Notes: generated from the sequence alone by a model not told the origin. 64,000 bases of DNA from Doryteuthis pealeii (GCA_023376005.1 CM042142.1:51587111-51651110), one strand, 5' to 3'; positions 1 through 11,023 are shown, numbered from the stretch's first letter. Made by a program: numbers and translations.

Positions 1-74
1 GCTGTAACTTCAGGGGCCCAAAAATTATATAGTCTTCCGAGATTGCAATGCCGATACGATACGGGTTATTTACT

Positions 75-185
75 AACTTTAATTGTGGCACAAGGCCAGA
101 AGTAAGGAGCATTCAGTGACAATCGAATTATCAACTATGGTCTGATAGCTTAACTTGTTAACCATTACACCAAGCATGTAGCTTG
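75..185 (-). repeat. SINE-C-like tRNA-derived fragment
   Basis: Read on the minus strand it begins like a tRNA gene (GGTGTAATGGTTAACAAG) and runs to the phrase TGGCACAAGGCCAGAA on the plus strand. The same block recurs near 35405-35520 and in part near 40880. It is a third, less abundant tRNA-like repeat. The family assignment is tentative because no copy here shows both ends. Confidence 0.4.
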
Positions 186-299
186 AAAACTAAGGAAAAC
201 AAATATTGACCGTTTGTATGGAGCAGCCAGAGAGAATTGAACCCACTACTCAGCAGCATCGGATCTGCGAGACTAATTGTTAAACCTGGGGGTATTTAA

Positions 300-549
300 G
301 TAAGTAAAGTCGTCGGGTGGCCTAAAGTCGGTGTCAGCTAGACAGCGAGGGAGTTTATCCCCTTTTCACTAGCGCTAGACCAAGGAGATTGTTTTTGCGT
401 CTTAGGTGGAGCGCCACACCTACCTTCAGCTCCTTACTTAACCGCACAGATCCTTGTGCTACATATACGGTGAGTTGGTGGACCGGTATCGAACCAGGAA
501 TCATGTGGTTCCTGGTCGGACACTCTACCGACTGAGCTAAACCAGCCCT
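300..549 (-). mobile_element. SINE-A, full-length tRNA-derived SINE
   Basis: The minus strand starts with a tRNA-like head containing an A box (TAGCTCAGTCGGTAGAGT) and a B box (GGTTCGATACC), the internal RNA polymerase III promoter. A non-tRNA body follows, ending in CCACCCGACGACTTTACTT. The body contains the phrase GGAGCGCCACACCTACC on the plus strand, which identifies every copy in the window. The 65-residue open frame across it is not a gene. Confidence 0.85.
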
Positions 550-640
550 TGGACTTTCTCAGCACCCTGTCACACCTGTCGACGGGACTTAGAATAGGCC
601 GACTCTGACCCCTGCTTAAAACCCCTCTCAAAAAGTGTTA

Positions 641-800
641 TCCTGGATATGACATTAAACTCTATCTGATGGTGAAGCTCAAATTGGGAGATATGAAGAG
701 TGTGAAGAGTACTGCATAATTGACATTTACGTCCAGATCCATTCTGACCAGGTGTTGTAACTGTTAAGGTTCCAGTGATGCTGATAGCTTTTAGATTTAG
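641..800 (+). mobile_element. Family R fragment
   Basis: Carries the R signature GACATTAAACTCTATCTG followed by a diverged middle section (TGATGGTGAAG, then ATTCTGACCAGG). Both ends are missing. R is described in full at 39309-39898. Confidence 0.6.
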
Positions 801-1084
801 TACGTCCTGGGACGCACCTATTTGCTTTGAATGAGTCCCTGGAAAAATTATAGGTCTATCTAAAGTTTCTTAATAATTGTCGGGTTTTTATTTATAATCT
901 GAAGAAACAACTAAAGCCGTCTAACTCCTACCTTGTAACCTATCAGGTGTAATTAATTTCTAAGAAACTATTGAAATGTATTTACAATCAGCTTGAAATG
1001 GCGGGGGAGGAAAAAGAAAAACATTGGGACGCATGGATACGATTTTACTGCGTCCTTTTAGATTTTTGTGCGTCCGGGACGCAT

Positions 1085-1300
1085 GATTGGTACCTGTCAG
1101 CATCTCTGAGGTTTCATCTATGGGTCAAATAGAAATATTCGTATTCGATAGGATCGTGTGCAATAAAATCTTAAGTAACAACTAAACAAAAAATGTAAAT
1201 ATAAATATACAATGAACGTGATTACCTAACCTCTAGGCATAAAATAATCCCAGACGGGTTGACATAAAAAAATAAAATTCATCAATCAATCAATATTTGA
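1085..1300 (+). mobile_element. Family R 3-prime fragment
   Basis: Contains ATCTATGGGTCAAATAGAA, then a T/A-rich stretch, then GGCATAAAATAATCCCAGAC and GGGTTGACAT, ending in an ATCAATCAATCAAT tail. The four-base tail is typical of R copies and suggests a retrotransposon 3-prime end. It abuts the LINE remnant that follows. Confidence 0.6.
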
Positions 1301-1371
1301 AATGCTTTACGGATTCAATGGGTACAAGACGACCCGCGAATCCGTTTGATCTGGTTGTAACAGCGGTCCAT

Positions 1372-1800
1372 GATTGTATTAATGCTTCTCTTTCATCATC
1401 ATGTCGAGCAATTAGCACGGATATCCATGACAATCTCTTGCCAACCTTCCCTATCATTCATTGCACCCAGGAGGTCCTCTGCGGAGCAACCAGCATCCTC
1501 GCATATTTGGTCAATGTAGGTCCTTGCCGGGCGCCCCACACCTGCATGTCCATGTGTTGGCTTCCACAGGAGAACCTCGCTTATGAGCTCGTCCTTGCTT
1601 CTCCAGCAGTGTCCTGCATGCCTTGTCCGTCTCACTCGGATAGTTTGTAAGATGGGGGGCAAGTGACCGTACAGCTGCCTCCTAGTGGGGTGCTGCTTCC
1701 ACGACTTGTTCAAGACTGCACGCAGCATTCTTGTGCAGCTTCCATCTAGCTTATTCTCAAGACGCTTCGTTAGGGTCCAAGTGGTGCAGCCTTTTCTTCG
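1372..1800 (-). pseudogene. RTE-like LINE, C-terminal remnant
   Basis: The minus strand encodes the carboxyl end of an endonuclease-reverse transcriptase polyprotein, including CTTWTLTKRLENKLDG, HPTRRQLYGHLPPI, RRTRHAGHCWRSKDELIS and GRPARTYIDQICEDAG. This tail is common in RTE-like LINEs of aquatic invertebrates. About 120 residues are open from 1399 to 1728 and continue in frame upstream to about 1790. The reverse transcriptase and endonuclease domains are absent, so this is a 5-prime-truncated dead copy. It ends in a CATCATCATG-type tract. A Helitron lies immediately upstream at 1831. Confidence 0.85.
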
Positions 1801-1830
1801 TTTTATTGAGTATTTGGATTATTTTAAAAA

Positions 1831-2585
1831 CTAGCAAAAATATGCGCCCTCCGGTATAAGCTTTAATATAATTGAATATTATATCAAATTAGCAAGACTA
1901 ATTGAATTAAATACGAACACAAAAAAGCTTACACTTATTTTTTACTTTATACTAATTGATTTCAACATAAAATTATACATATGATTGCTTGACGTCTGAA
2001 ATAAAACAATAATATTCCAAATCAATAACACCAAGTAATTATTTATTAAACATAGTTTTGTTAAAACCGATATGCAAATTATTCACGCCATATACTATGT
2101 AAACATTTATTTCTTAATGATATATAACATATATTGTAAGATTTTAAACACATTAATAACGTGGGCCTTTTGTGGCCTGTGTTTTTTAATGTAAATTAAC
2201 AGCGTTGATCTCAGGGTTTCCCCCCCAGGTAACACCTGCCCCCTTGATTTAAAGGGACAGGGCTGGGTTTAATGCCGACGGGATCAACGTATTTTTTCAC
2301 CGCCACCCATGAGTCTCTGCTCGTAGGTGGTCTTACATTAAAAAGACCTTGTGTCACACCCGTATAGTGGGAAGCGCAAATACCTTAATAATATGGGCTG
2401 TTTTGAGGCAAATCTATCTCAGCTACACCTTAATAGAGACATTGTTAATAGATAAGATACTAATTAAGATTGATAATGATTATTTAATAATCATTGAGAA
2501 TATAACGTAAATAACTGAGGGAATTGTGACGTTGGTGCTGACGTAGTTTCGGTTACAGACATACATATACTCCATTATAATAAGA
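1831..2585 (-). mobile_element. Non-autonomous Helitron, family H1
   Basis: On the minus strand it starts TCTTATTATAATGGAG, preceded by A, and ends in CTAG followed by T. A GC-rich hairpin (ACCGGAGGGCGC region) lies just inside the end. These are Helitron hallmarks: 5-prime TC, 3-prime hairpin, CTRR, insertion between A and T. No Rep/helicase coding is present, so it must move in trans. A secondary insertion occupies about 2167-2384. Confidence 0.75.
2167..2384. mobile_element. Unclassified insertion inside Helitron
   Basis: About 218 bp interrupts the H1 consensus. TTAATAACGTGGGC on the left and TTAATAATATGGGC on the right look like a 14-bp target duplication with two substitutions. The insert contains CGTTGATC and GATCAACG in inverted orientation around GATTTAAAGGGACAGGGC. 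No tRNA boxes or coding were recognised. Confidence 0.45.
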
Positions 2586-3090
2586 TGACGTACTGTGCGG
2601 CGTAGACACCACAAACTATCAGTGTCATTGTGTATTGTCGATATTGATAGTCGTGCCGTCAATTTTGTATTGTGATAGACAGGTTTAAAACTTTAAGAAA
2701 AATATGTGTTGTTCGTTCACACAAAAGCTCTGTCATTGGAATGTTTCAGGGGGAAAAATCAATATTCGGTTATAAACATTTCGTGTGGAGAGCATATCAA
2801 AATTGGGACAAGAGTTTAGTCGGAGGACGGTTTTGCTTTTAAATATTGTTAGTCTCTATGCAGAACATAAAGGCAAGTCTCTTTAGCTGTCTGGTGGAAC
2901 GTATTGTATCATCAGTAACTAAGTACAACCCTTAACTTTGAATAAGTTAAATTTTCTTCAAAACTAGGGATACCAAAATTTTATTGTCTCTAGTGAAATA
3001 TTATACAGTCAAAATGGATATTATTAGATATTATTTATTGCCACACTCTACAACATTGAAACTCTGTAACCAAAAATAAAATTCTTCATA

Positions 3091-3760
3091 TCTTACTATA
3101 ATGGAGATTCGGTATAACCGAAACCACGTCACAAGACTCTCAGGAATTGCGTAAGTTTATCAATGAGTATTTAATTCATTGTCAAAATCATTAATACATA
3201 GAATAAAAGTCTCTGCGAAAATCTGAGTTAGATTTACTCAGAACAGTCCATGTTGTATGTGCGTTTAATATCCTACAATGTGTCTTATATATCACTAAGA
3301 AATCTAAGAAATAAAGGTTTACATAATATATGGCGTGGTTAAATTGCACACTGGTTTTAACAAAACCGGGTTTAATAAATAATTTTAAAAAGTTGACGGG
3401 TGGCATAAAGTCGGTATCAGCCGGACAGCGTGGAGCCCACACCTACCATCAGCTCCTCACTTTACCGCATAGATCCCTGTGCTACTCATAAGCTGAGTAG
3501 GCCAGGGCCGGTATTGAACCCGGATCTTTGTGATTAATTTGGTGTTATTGATCTCTAATATTATTGTTTTATCCTCCAACGTATTAAAATCAATCCTATG
3601 AATGATTTTATGTAGAAACTAATTAACATGTAATTAAAATAAGTGAAATCTTTTTATATGCGTTCTTATTTAATTTCGTTAGTCTTTCTAATTTGATACA
3701 TTTCATTACAAGAAAACTTAAATACTTACGCTGGGGGGGGGGCGTATTCTTGCATGTAAA
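3091..3760 (+). mobile_element. Helitron H1, degraded 3-prime end
   Basis: Begins A/TCTTACTATAATGGAGATTCGG and follows the H1 consensus (GTAACCGAAACCACGTCAC-like start, TGTTAAAAC region) to AAAACTTAAATACTTACGC. A G-run replaces the terminal hairpin and the CTAG is no longer recognisable. It is split by a partial SINE-A at 3366-3527. Confidence 0.65.
3366..3527 (-). mobile_element. SINE-A, partial, nested in Helitron
   Basis: Contains the SINE-A body (GGTGGCATAAAGTCGGTATC, CTACCATCAGCTCCTCAC) and the B box side of the tRNA head (TATTGAACCCGGATC). The A box end is lost at the junction with the Helitron sequence, which resumes at TTAATTTGGTGTTATTGAT. Confidence 0.7.
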
Positions 3761-3837
3761 CATAAAGGCATGCCTATTTAGCTGTCTGAAGAGATATATT
3801 GTATCCCCATAATGTAGTCCTATAAGTGGATGTAGAG

Positions 3838-4320
3838 TAAGGTAGGTCGATTTTTCACTTTTTAAAAATATCAAACTATCCATCTATGCGAAATTGTGAG
3901 TTAGTATACTGAATACTGATACCAAAAATTAGATCTTTCATTTTTACCATTGTTTGAGGAAATAGCACTAAACATTTTGTTTTTACAATGTTTGGCTTAA
4001 AATTGGTTAGAAAATTTACCGTTTTTAATATTTAAATCAGAATGTTATTTTATTCTATTAAAAGGAAACAAATTAAATATTATAAATAGAATTCAAATTG
4101 AAAATGTGTCCCCCCCTCAACACTGACACCTCGGATATACTGCTTTTTACCTCATTATTAACTTTAACAGATGATCTTTGATGCTATTTCCTCAAACAAT
4201 GGTACAGTAAAAGATTAATTTTTGGTATCAGTATTCAGTATACTAACACATAAGTTTCGCATAGATGGAGAATTTGATATTTTAAACAAGTGAAAAATCG
4301 ACCTAACCTAGTGTAGAGCA
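3838..4320. repeat. Fold-back element with ~135-bp inverted arms
   Basis: The left arm (about 3838-3973, GGTAGGTCGATTTTTCAC to CAAACAATG-type text) is repeated in reverse complement at about 4178-4320 (GCTATTTCCTCAAACAATGG to GTGAAAAATCGACCTAAC), with an A/T-rich loop. Flanking repeat sequence seen once at about 2865-3070 is split by it (CAACATTGAAACTCTGTAAC). It therefore looks like a mobile fold-back element. No coding is seen. Confidence 0.65.
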
Positions 4321-4394
4321 TTGGAACACTGTAACAAAAATATAATAGTGGGGCTTTGAATACGTTGGCTGTATCTCCTACAGAAAGTTAAAAC

Positions 4395-4515
4395 CTTCCA
4401 CAAAAGAGAGATGTCCCGGGTGTGTGCAGTACCCCTTCATTGGCATTACTCCAAGGTCCACCCACCCGTAGTAGTAATACTTGTTAGGGTCCCATTTATG
4501 GCTCAAATAGGTCTG
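4395..4515 (+). mobile_element. Family R fragment
   Basis: Matches the R middle section (CAGTACCCCTTCATTGGCAT, ACTTGTTAGGGTCCCATT). The 5-prime and 3-prime parts are missing. A short trinucleotide AGT run and TA repeats follow to about 4880 with no gene. Confidence 0.6.
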
Positions 4516-5005
4516 TTTGATGAATATTAGTATTAGTAGTAGTAGTAGATAGGAATCCTTGATAACATATAACTACTTTAACTAATAACTATAACTTATA
4601 ACTTTAATAAAAAATTTTCTTGAAAACTAAGGATACTACCCAGCGTCGCCTGGGTAGACGGGGCGGGGGTTTGCTGTATTGATTTGTTTTCTTTTGACAT
4701 TGAATAATGCTAGACATTTTAAGTAGAATTTCAATACGATTGCTATGCATATTTTAATTTTAAAATATCTTCGAATATATATAAATCAAATCTTCATAAT
4801 TTTTGTACGAAAAAGCAAGAACCGTTGATACTTAATATATATATTTATATATATATATATATAATATATATATATATATAAGTTTTTTTCCGTAGTTAGG
4901 GTCTTTCCATGTGTGGTTTAACCAAGCTGATGCAGGTAGACCATAAGGAGAGCTTAATGTGCCTAATACCAGTGAGTAAAAGGACAGAGCAAGAAATTTA
5001 GTAAA

Positions 5006-5195
5006 TGAAGAAAAACTCTAAACTTGCTTCATTACAATAATTTATTTCAACCGTATTAATACGGCATCAATAATTTATTTCAACCGTATTAATACGGCAT
5101 TTTATTATTATGGTCTATTTCCACCCAATGCCGTATTAATACGGTTGAAATAAATTATTGTAATGAAGAAAGTTTAGAGTTTTTCTTCATTTACT

Positions 5196-5200
<5 letters not shown>
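5006..5200. repeat. Palindrome with internal hairpins, TA-flanked
   Basis: Arms of about 85 bp mirror each other (AAACTCTAAACTTGC near 5015 against AAGTTTAGAGTTTTTC near 5170). The left arm holds two direct copies of the unit CAATAATTTATTTCAACCGT, each followed by ATTAATACGGCAT. The perfect inner hairpin CCGTATTAATACGG precedes TTGAAAT. This resembles the stem-II/GAAA part of the hammerhead-like motifs elsewhere, but with a degenerate core. TA microsatellites lie on both sides. Confidence 0.65.
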
Positions 5201-5235
<35 letters not shown>

Positions 5236-5261
5236 TTAAAAGAAAGGGAATTAATCCGACG

Positions 5262-5430
5262 GTATGAGTAAAGATAAAAGGACATAAAACAACACAATAT
5301 GCTGTTAAAGTGAAAAGATTTTATATCCTATTCATAGCTAATATCGAAATATTGTTCAATATTAGCTATGAATATGATATAAAATCTTTTTACTTTAACA
5401 GCATATTGTGTTGTTTTCATATCCTTTTAT
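5262..5430. repeat. Palindrome, ~65-bp arms
   Basis: AAACAACACAATATGCTG and its surroundings on the left are mirrored by CAGCATATTGTGTTGTTT on the right, around a short centre at ATATCGAAATATTGTTC. It sits between two TA microsatellites. No coding. Confidence 0.7.
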
Positions 5431-5440
5431 CTATACTCAT

Positions 5441-5443
5441 ATA

Positions 5444-5529
<86 letters not shown>

Positions 5530-5533
5530 TGTA
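5441..5533. repeat. Compound (TA)n(TG)n microsatellite
   Basis: About 50 bp of TA repeats run directly into about 35 bp of TG repeats. The tyrosine/isoleucine and cysteine/valine open frames across it on both strands are artefacts of the dinucleotide repeat. Confidence 0.9.
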
Positions 5534-5662
5534 TACTTTCTTTGGTAGGATACCAAGTAATTTGGTATTAAGATGGTCCTTTCTTCCAACGGTACGGTGT
5601 TGAAAAGTTCAGGTCTAATTTGAGAGCTCAATGCTTAATTTTAATAACAGAGCAAAGTAATT

Positions 5663-5872
5663 ATTAAAGACAAAAAGCTTAAAACTCCGGTATTAAGTTA
5701 TTATGGTCTATTTCCACCCAAGGGTATCTGAACCCTCTGAGTTTCGTCAGATCAAGTTCTTAATTTTTTCAATAAAGAACTTGATCTGACGAAACTCAGA
5801 GGGTTTCAGATACCCGTGGGTGGAAATGGACCATAATCACTTAATACCGGAGTTTTAAGCTTTTTGGCTTTA

Positions 5873-5875
<3 letters not shown>
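5663..5875. repeat. Palindrome carrying hammerhead-like motifs in both arms
   Basis: Arms of about 95 bp mirror each other from AAAAAGCTTAAAACTCCGG to CCGGAGTTTTAAGC, with the centre at TCTTAATTTTTTCAATAAAG. The right arm read on plus, and the left arm read on minus, both contain CTGACGA, a long imperfect hairpin and GAAA. A TA microsatellite adjoins on the right. Most simply it is an inverted pair of terminal repeats from a Penelope-like or retrozyme-type element; this is inference, as no protein of such an element is present. Confidence 0.7.
5782..5839 (+). ncRNA. Hammerhead-ribozyme-like sequence
   Basis: The order matches a type I hammerhead. Stem I is TGAT/ATCA, the core is CTGACGA, and stem II is ACTCA/TGGGT extended by GGGT/ACCC. 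Then come GAAA, stem III ATG/CAT with a GAC loop, and a TA cleavage site just before ATCA. The A-G opposition at the base of stem II departs from the usual G-C pair and may weaken activity. The opposite arm (5711-5760, minus) is a mutated copy that has lost a stem III pair. Confidence 0.5.
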
Positions 5876-5917
<42 letters not shown>

Positions 5918-5989
5918 ATTATATTGCTCTGTTGTTCATTGTTTTATTTTTGTAGTTTCCACCGGATATATATACACACCAACAGCCCT

Positions 5990-6275
5990 TGGAAATCCTT
6001 AACTTGTTCCTCGTAAATTCCTGCCATAGAATAAACTGAACCTTCATTTTATGTTCGTATTTTTGCAATAAATGTTTTATTTTTCTTGCACCCGTTATTT
6101 TACAATACTGAATATATTTTCTTTATTTAAACAAAATTATTGCAAACATATATATTTTCTTTTTTAAAACATTTAATGCAAAAATATTTAAAACATTTAT
6201 TGCAAAAAGACGGACTTAAAATGAGGGATCAGTTTATTTTATAGTAGGAATTTACGAGTAACAAGTTGAAGATTA
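5990..6275. repeat. Fold-back element, ~85-bp arms
   Basis: AACTTGTTCCTCGTAAATTC and AGTTTATTCTATGG-type text on the left reappear inverted at about 6225-6275 (TATAGTAGGAATTTACGAG, TAACAAGTTGAAG). The A/T-rich loop contains three variants of AAAACATTTATTGCAA. No gene is seen from here to the next SINE. Confidence 0.6.
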
Positions 6276-6648
6276 CCCAGCCCTTTATATTTGTATAGAA
6301 TACCTTTTTTTTCTAAATTCAGAAGTGTATTTATTTATGGGCGATCTAGTACGTTCCTTTTTTTTTTTAGAAGCAATGCAACACTTTTAGTGAGGCCATA
6401 TGTGGAGGTAATAAAATGTGTGAATAGACATCAAGACCATGATCTACCTATCATTAAATTTTGTTCCTTTTATTTCATCGGCCTTCGGTGACCATCAACA
6501 CTTAATCCACCTTTATGGTCAATTTATAGCCATCATTTCATATTAGCTTCCTACGACGCAATCGTAAAGATAAATAATAATAATAAAAACTCAACTAAAT
6601 GACCGGGAAGTTTTCCTGTTCTACTAGAAAACATTCTACCTAAAGTAA

Positions 6649-6880
6649 AAAAAAAAAAAAGTAAAGTCGTCGGGGTGGCCTAATGTCGGTATCAGCCAGA
6701 CAGTGAGGGATTCTGTCCCCTTTTCACTGGACAAAGGAGATTGTTTTTTGCATCTGAGGTGGAGCGCCACACCTACCACCAGCTCCTCACTTTACCGCGC
6801 AGATCCCCGTGCTATTCATACGCTGAGTTGACGAGGGCCGGTATCAAACCAGGAACCTTGCGATTCCTAGGCAAGTGTTA
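6649..6880 (-). mobile_element. SINE-A with A-box end lost
   Basis: A poly-A run is followed by the SINE-A body in reverse (GTAAAGTCGTCGGGGTGGCC, GGAGCGCCACACCTACC) and the B box (GGTATCAAACC). Similarity stops before the A box. With the copy at 7055 on the other strand it forms a divergent inverted pair. Confidence 0.8.
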
Positions 6881-7054
6881 CACTGAAATACTAATATATA
6901 GTTATTACTAACCTTAGTTTAGCGAATACTTTTGATATTTCCGACTGTTGTCCTCATCTTTTTTGCGGTATGAAAATCAGATGAAAACGGTTCGGTAAAT
7001 CACAGCGTTCATGACGAGTTATTTCAGAATATGTAATTTTTCTTCCATTTCCTT

Positions 7055-7297
7055 TTATTTAGCTCAGTCGGTAGAGCACCCGACGAGGAACCACAAGGTT
7101 CCGGGTTCAATAATGGCTCTCGCCAACTCAGCGTATGAGTAACACAGGGATCTGTGCGGTAAAGTTAGGAGCTGACGGTAGGTGTGACACTCCGCTTCAA
7201 ACGCCATAAACAATCTCCTTGATCTAGCGCTAATGGATCGACTCCGTCGTTGTCTAACTGATACCGACTTTAGGCCACCCCGACGACTTCATTTTGT
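7055..7297 (+). mobile_element. SINE-A
   Basis: Starts at the A box (TTAGCTCAGTCGGTAGAGC), with the B box GGTTCAATAATGG, and runs through the SINE-A body to GGCCACCCCGACGACTT. Orientation is opposite to the copy at 6649. It is a retroposed copy, not a functional tRNA gene: the acceptor stem cannot be formed and the body follows directly. Confidence 0.85.
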
Positions 7298-7324
7298 GAA
7301 CGTAAACTCTGAATGTAACACTAT

Positions 7325-7562
7325 GGAGTATCGTTATGAACATGTCACCGCGTAGAGCGCGTGGTTTAATGCTTATCATCGTAGGAAATGGATTCAGCGA
7401 TCCGAGTTCAAATCTTGGACGAGCACTTGGGAAAATCACCCATACAATTATTTACTCTACATTTATTGGTAAATAGTAGGGCAGGCTGGGCTATTTAACC
7501 CAGGTATGGCAACCGGTCTAGAAGAAGGACAATTCTGAATTAAAAGCTATTGTGTCACAGAC
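7325..7562 (+). mobile_element. SINE-B
   Basis: Begins with a tRNA-like head (AGAGCGCGTGGTTTAATGCT, then GAGTTCAAATCTTGG as B box). It continues through the SINE-B body (ATTTATTGGTAAATAGTAGG, CAGGCTGGGCTATTTAACC) to TGTGTCACAG next to a short TA run. The 3-prime end is shortened relative to the copy at 60931-61240. Confidence 0.8.
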
Positions 7563-7788
7563 TATATATGCGAAGGGTTTAGTAAATATCTATTGTCAGA
7601 ACAACAAACATTCGAAGAGTTAAAATATTTTAGATGTAATACTTTGGTTCGTTTAAGGCTACTTCAAAAATTGCATTTGAAACTGGGGCCTCTTGGTACT
7701 TTAAGCCTTTGGGTACTATCGGGTCGATCAAACTCAGTTCTAAGATGAATACTGGCCGTTTATAAATTCATTGGTACAAGAAAATAAC

Positions 7789-7792
<4 letters not shown>

Positions 7793-7848
<56 letters not shown>

Positions 7849-7899
7849 TCTCTTCAAGAGTCACTCACTCAGTGACATCCAGTCTTTTTCTCTCATCAG

Positions 7900-7956
<57 letters not shown>

Positions 7957-9592
7957 AGTCACTCACTCAGTGACATCCAGTCTTTTTTCTCATCAGTCTC
8001 TCTTCTCTCTCGTCTCTCTCTCTCTCTCTCTCTCTCGGTCTCTCTCTCTCTCTCTTCTCTTTCACTTCAGCTCAGTGATCCAGGATTTTTTTTCCATCAG
8101 CTTCTCTCTGGCGTCTCTACTCTTCATCTCTCTCTTCTCTTCTCATCTTCTCTTTCACTCTACTCAGTTTGACATCCGGTTCTGTTTTTTGCTCATCAGT
8201 CTCTCTCCTCTCCGCCTCCTGTCTCTCTCTGTGCCATCTCTCTCTCCGTCTCAGACGCCTCCGTCGTCTGTCTTTATCCCTCCTCTCTCTCGTCTCTCGT
8301 CTTTTCAGAGATTTCATTCAGAGTGTGCATCAGGTGAATCGAAGTTTCTTGTTTCTCATCAGTCTCTCTCACTCGCTTCTCCTCTTCTCTCTCTCCTCTC
8401 ATCTTCTCTCTGCCTTCTTTCAGAGTCACTTCAGTTTCAGTGGCATCCAGTGTCTATATTTTTTTCGTTCATCAGGTCTCTCTCTCTTCTCCTCGTCTCC
8501 TCTCTCTCTCGTCTCTCTTCTTCAGAGTCATTCACTCAGATGACATCCAGGTCTTTTATGTTGTTCATCAGTCCTCTCTCTCCCCTCTTCCCCCTCTCTC
8601 TCTCATGCTCTCTCTTTCTCTTTTCAGATCAATCACTCAGTGAATCAGTCTTTTTTCTCATTAGTCTCTCTCTCCTATCTCGTCTCCTCTTCTTCTCTTC
8701 TGCTCTCTCTTCTTAAGTCACTCATCAGTGAATCCAGTCTTTTTTTGTTCATCTCAGTCCTCTCTCGGCCCTTGAGTTCTCGTCCCCTCTCTTCATCTCT
8801 CTCTCTTCTTTCTCTTTTCAGAATCTAGACCTCACTCAGTGACATCGCCAGTCTTTTTTTCTCATAGGTCTCTTTCTGCTCTCTCTCCTTTTCTCTTCTT
8901 CTCTGCTCTCTTACAGAGTCACTACTCAGTGACATCTCATGCTTTTTTGGTTCATGACAGTCGCTCTCTCCCCCTCCTCTCCTCTCTCTCTCGTCTCTTC
9001 CTTTTCTTTTTCAGAAATATCACCTCAGTGACATCAGGCTCTTTTTTTTTCCTCTCATCAGGTCCTCTCTGTCTCTCATCCTATCCTCTCCTTCGCTCTC
9101 TCTCTCTCTCTTCGTCTCTTCAGAGATCTGACTATCAGGTGGAATCCAGTAGTCTTCTTTTTTCTCATCAGTTCTCACTCATCTCTCTTAGTCTCTTTCT
9201 CGAGCTCTTCTTCTCTCTCCTTCTTCTCTTTTCAAGGTCACTGTCACTCAGGTGACATCCAGGTCTTTTTTTGTTCATCATTCTTCTCTTCCTCCTCTTC
9301 CCCCCTCTCTCTTTCTCTCTCTCTTTCCTCTTTTTCAGAATGGCATCACTCAGTGCATCCAGGTTTTTTTTTTCTCAGGCAGTCTCTATACTTCATCTCG
9401 TTCCTCTCTCATACTCTCTTCGCTCTCTCCTCTCGTCTGCTCTCTCTCTCTTCAGAGCTGCATCATCAGTGACATCCATCTTTTTTTGTTCATCAGTCTC
9501 TCTCTCCCCCCTCTCCTCGTTCTCTTCGTCGATCTCTCTCTCATCGCTCTTGATCTCTCCGTCTCGGTTCTTCTCTCTCTTCTTGGGTTTTC
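7793..9592 (+). repeat. TC-rich minisatellite array
   Basis: A pure TC run (7793-7845) passes into roughly 70-120-bp units. Each contains TCACTCACTCAGTGACATCC, then AGTCTTTTTTCTCATCAG, then a TC run. Serine/leucine-rich open frames in several phases are translations of this array and are not genes. Single-base gains and losses are so frequent that this looks like unpolished long-read sequence. The reverse orientation of the same unit appears at 12905-14573. Confidence 0.85.
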
Positions 9593-10091
9593 TGGGTGGA
9601 TGCGCCAAATTTGACCATGGCAAGGATTGTTTTCTGAGGAAAGGAAAAGTAATTGTTATCAACGGTGTTTAAGAATTTTGATTATGGGCGATAGGAATGT
9701 GGAAAATACACAGGAGTGGCAGAAGGGAATGTGAAACGTTTTTCCTATCTAAATAAGGTTAGACATATTTGTGGGGTTTTGTTGTTTGTTTTTTTTAAGC
9801 TTGTACATTGTTGTTTTTATCTGCTGGCAAGCTGTCGTTACCGCTTCGGTCCTTTTCCTCCCGTGGAACGTTTAGTTTCGGCCTGTGATGATCTGTTTCT
9901 CTTCTTTCGAGATTTCCGTTGTTTCGAACGCCACTCCTCAGGTTCAGGGCTTCAGTTCGGGTCAGATGGATGCATCTGTACAGCTGGTCGTTGAACTAAA
10001 CCAGAGATGTTAGAGGACAGGAAAGATTCGGCAATAGTTAAAGTTATTTTAAGCCAATGAATGAAATAATTAATTTATAGATAATATAGTA

Positions 10092-10350
10092 TGATGGGAA
10101 GCGCCGTGGGTGTAATGGATTAAATTAAATTGGGAATTGGACTGTCGTCCGAGTTCAACAATGTCTGGACGTGGGTAATTGCTATTGTTAACACGTAGCG
10201 CGTGGAATAGCCTCCGGGAAAGAGTTGAAGATCCTACTCTCCTCTATGGATAGAATATAGGGGGACTGGGCTCTTTAACTTGGTGTAGGTACCGGTGTGA
10301 GGATGGCCAGGAAAACATCTGAATTCAACACTATAAAATTGACTTATATG
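10092..10350 (+). mobile_element. SINE-B, noisy copy
   Basis: GAAGCGCCGTGGGTGTAATG starts the tRNA-like head, with GAGTTCAACAATGTCTGG in the B-box area and GGGGGACTGGGCTCTTTAAC in the body. Many small indels match the poor local sequence quality. It is mirrored by the copy at 12240-12372. Confidence 0.65.
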
Positions 10351-10405
10351 TCGGAGAGATTGGTAAAGTTCATAATTTCGCGCAACGCAGAAGCTTAGCT
10401 TTTAA

Positions 10406-11023
10406 CTAGCAAAAAGTTGCGCCTCCGAGCACTGAGAGTGTTTGAAGTTTTAATGATAGGGATCATATATATGTTTCAGATATTGAAGCGCAGATTGGGT
10501 AATGTTAATAGAGCGAGAGCACAAGATAAACATGAAGTTGACACTTTAGATTTTACCTTGTAGTTCCTAATATTTCCAGGTATTAAAATTATCATAGTAT
10601 TGCTTTTTAATGAGTCGTGAGAATAAAGACAGATTAATAACAATCAATAACACCAGTAATTCATTTATTTAAATGGTCTTGTTTAAAACACCGATATGCA
10701 AATTATTCACCCATATAGGCTATGTAGGACCAGTCTATTTTTTGAATGAGTTATAGTTAGTTCACAGCATTCGCAGACATTCGATACCTTAATAAGTATG
10801 GGCTGGTTTGAGGCGAAGTTCGTAGTTCAGGCTAACGTGTATAGAGACATTGGTTGGATAAGAAGTGCTAATCGAAGATGTAACATAATGATTATATAGA
10901 TGACCATGCATGAGGGAGATTAACGTAGTAATAATGTTGAGGATCGTGTGGGGAGTGACGTTGTCGTGTGGTGAGTCGGTTTCGGGTTACAGACAGACGA
11001 CAAGACTCTCCTTATTAATAAGA
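10406..11023 (-). mobile_element. Helitron H1, noisy copy
   Basis: Minus-strand start TCTTATTAATAAGGAGAG preceded by A, and 3-prime end CTAG followed by T, with GCTCGGAGGCGC upstream as the hairpin remnant. Length is 618 bp, close to the intact copies. It forms the left half of the inverted pair in the large palindrome. Confidence 0.65.

Noticed and set aside
7055..7130. Functional tRNA gene
   Set aside because: A and B boxes are present, but the acceptor and anticodon arms do not fold and a SINE body follows. The same holds for the heads at 26630, 46503, 61240 and 62790.
7970..9672. Long serine/leucine-rich open frames
   Set aside because: They are translations of the TC minisatellite in several overlapping phases, with no splice sites or conserved start, in poor-quality sequence.
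9900..9945. Hammerhead core CTGAGGA ... GAAAC on minus
   Set aside because: No stem II or stem I pairing; it lies in error-rich sequence and is probably chance.
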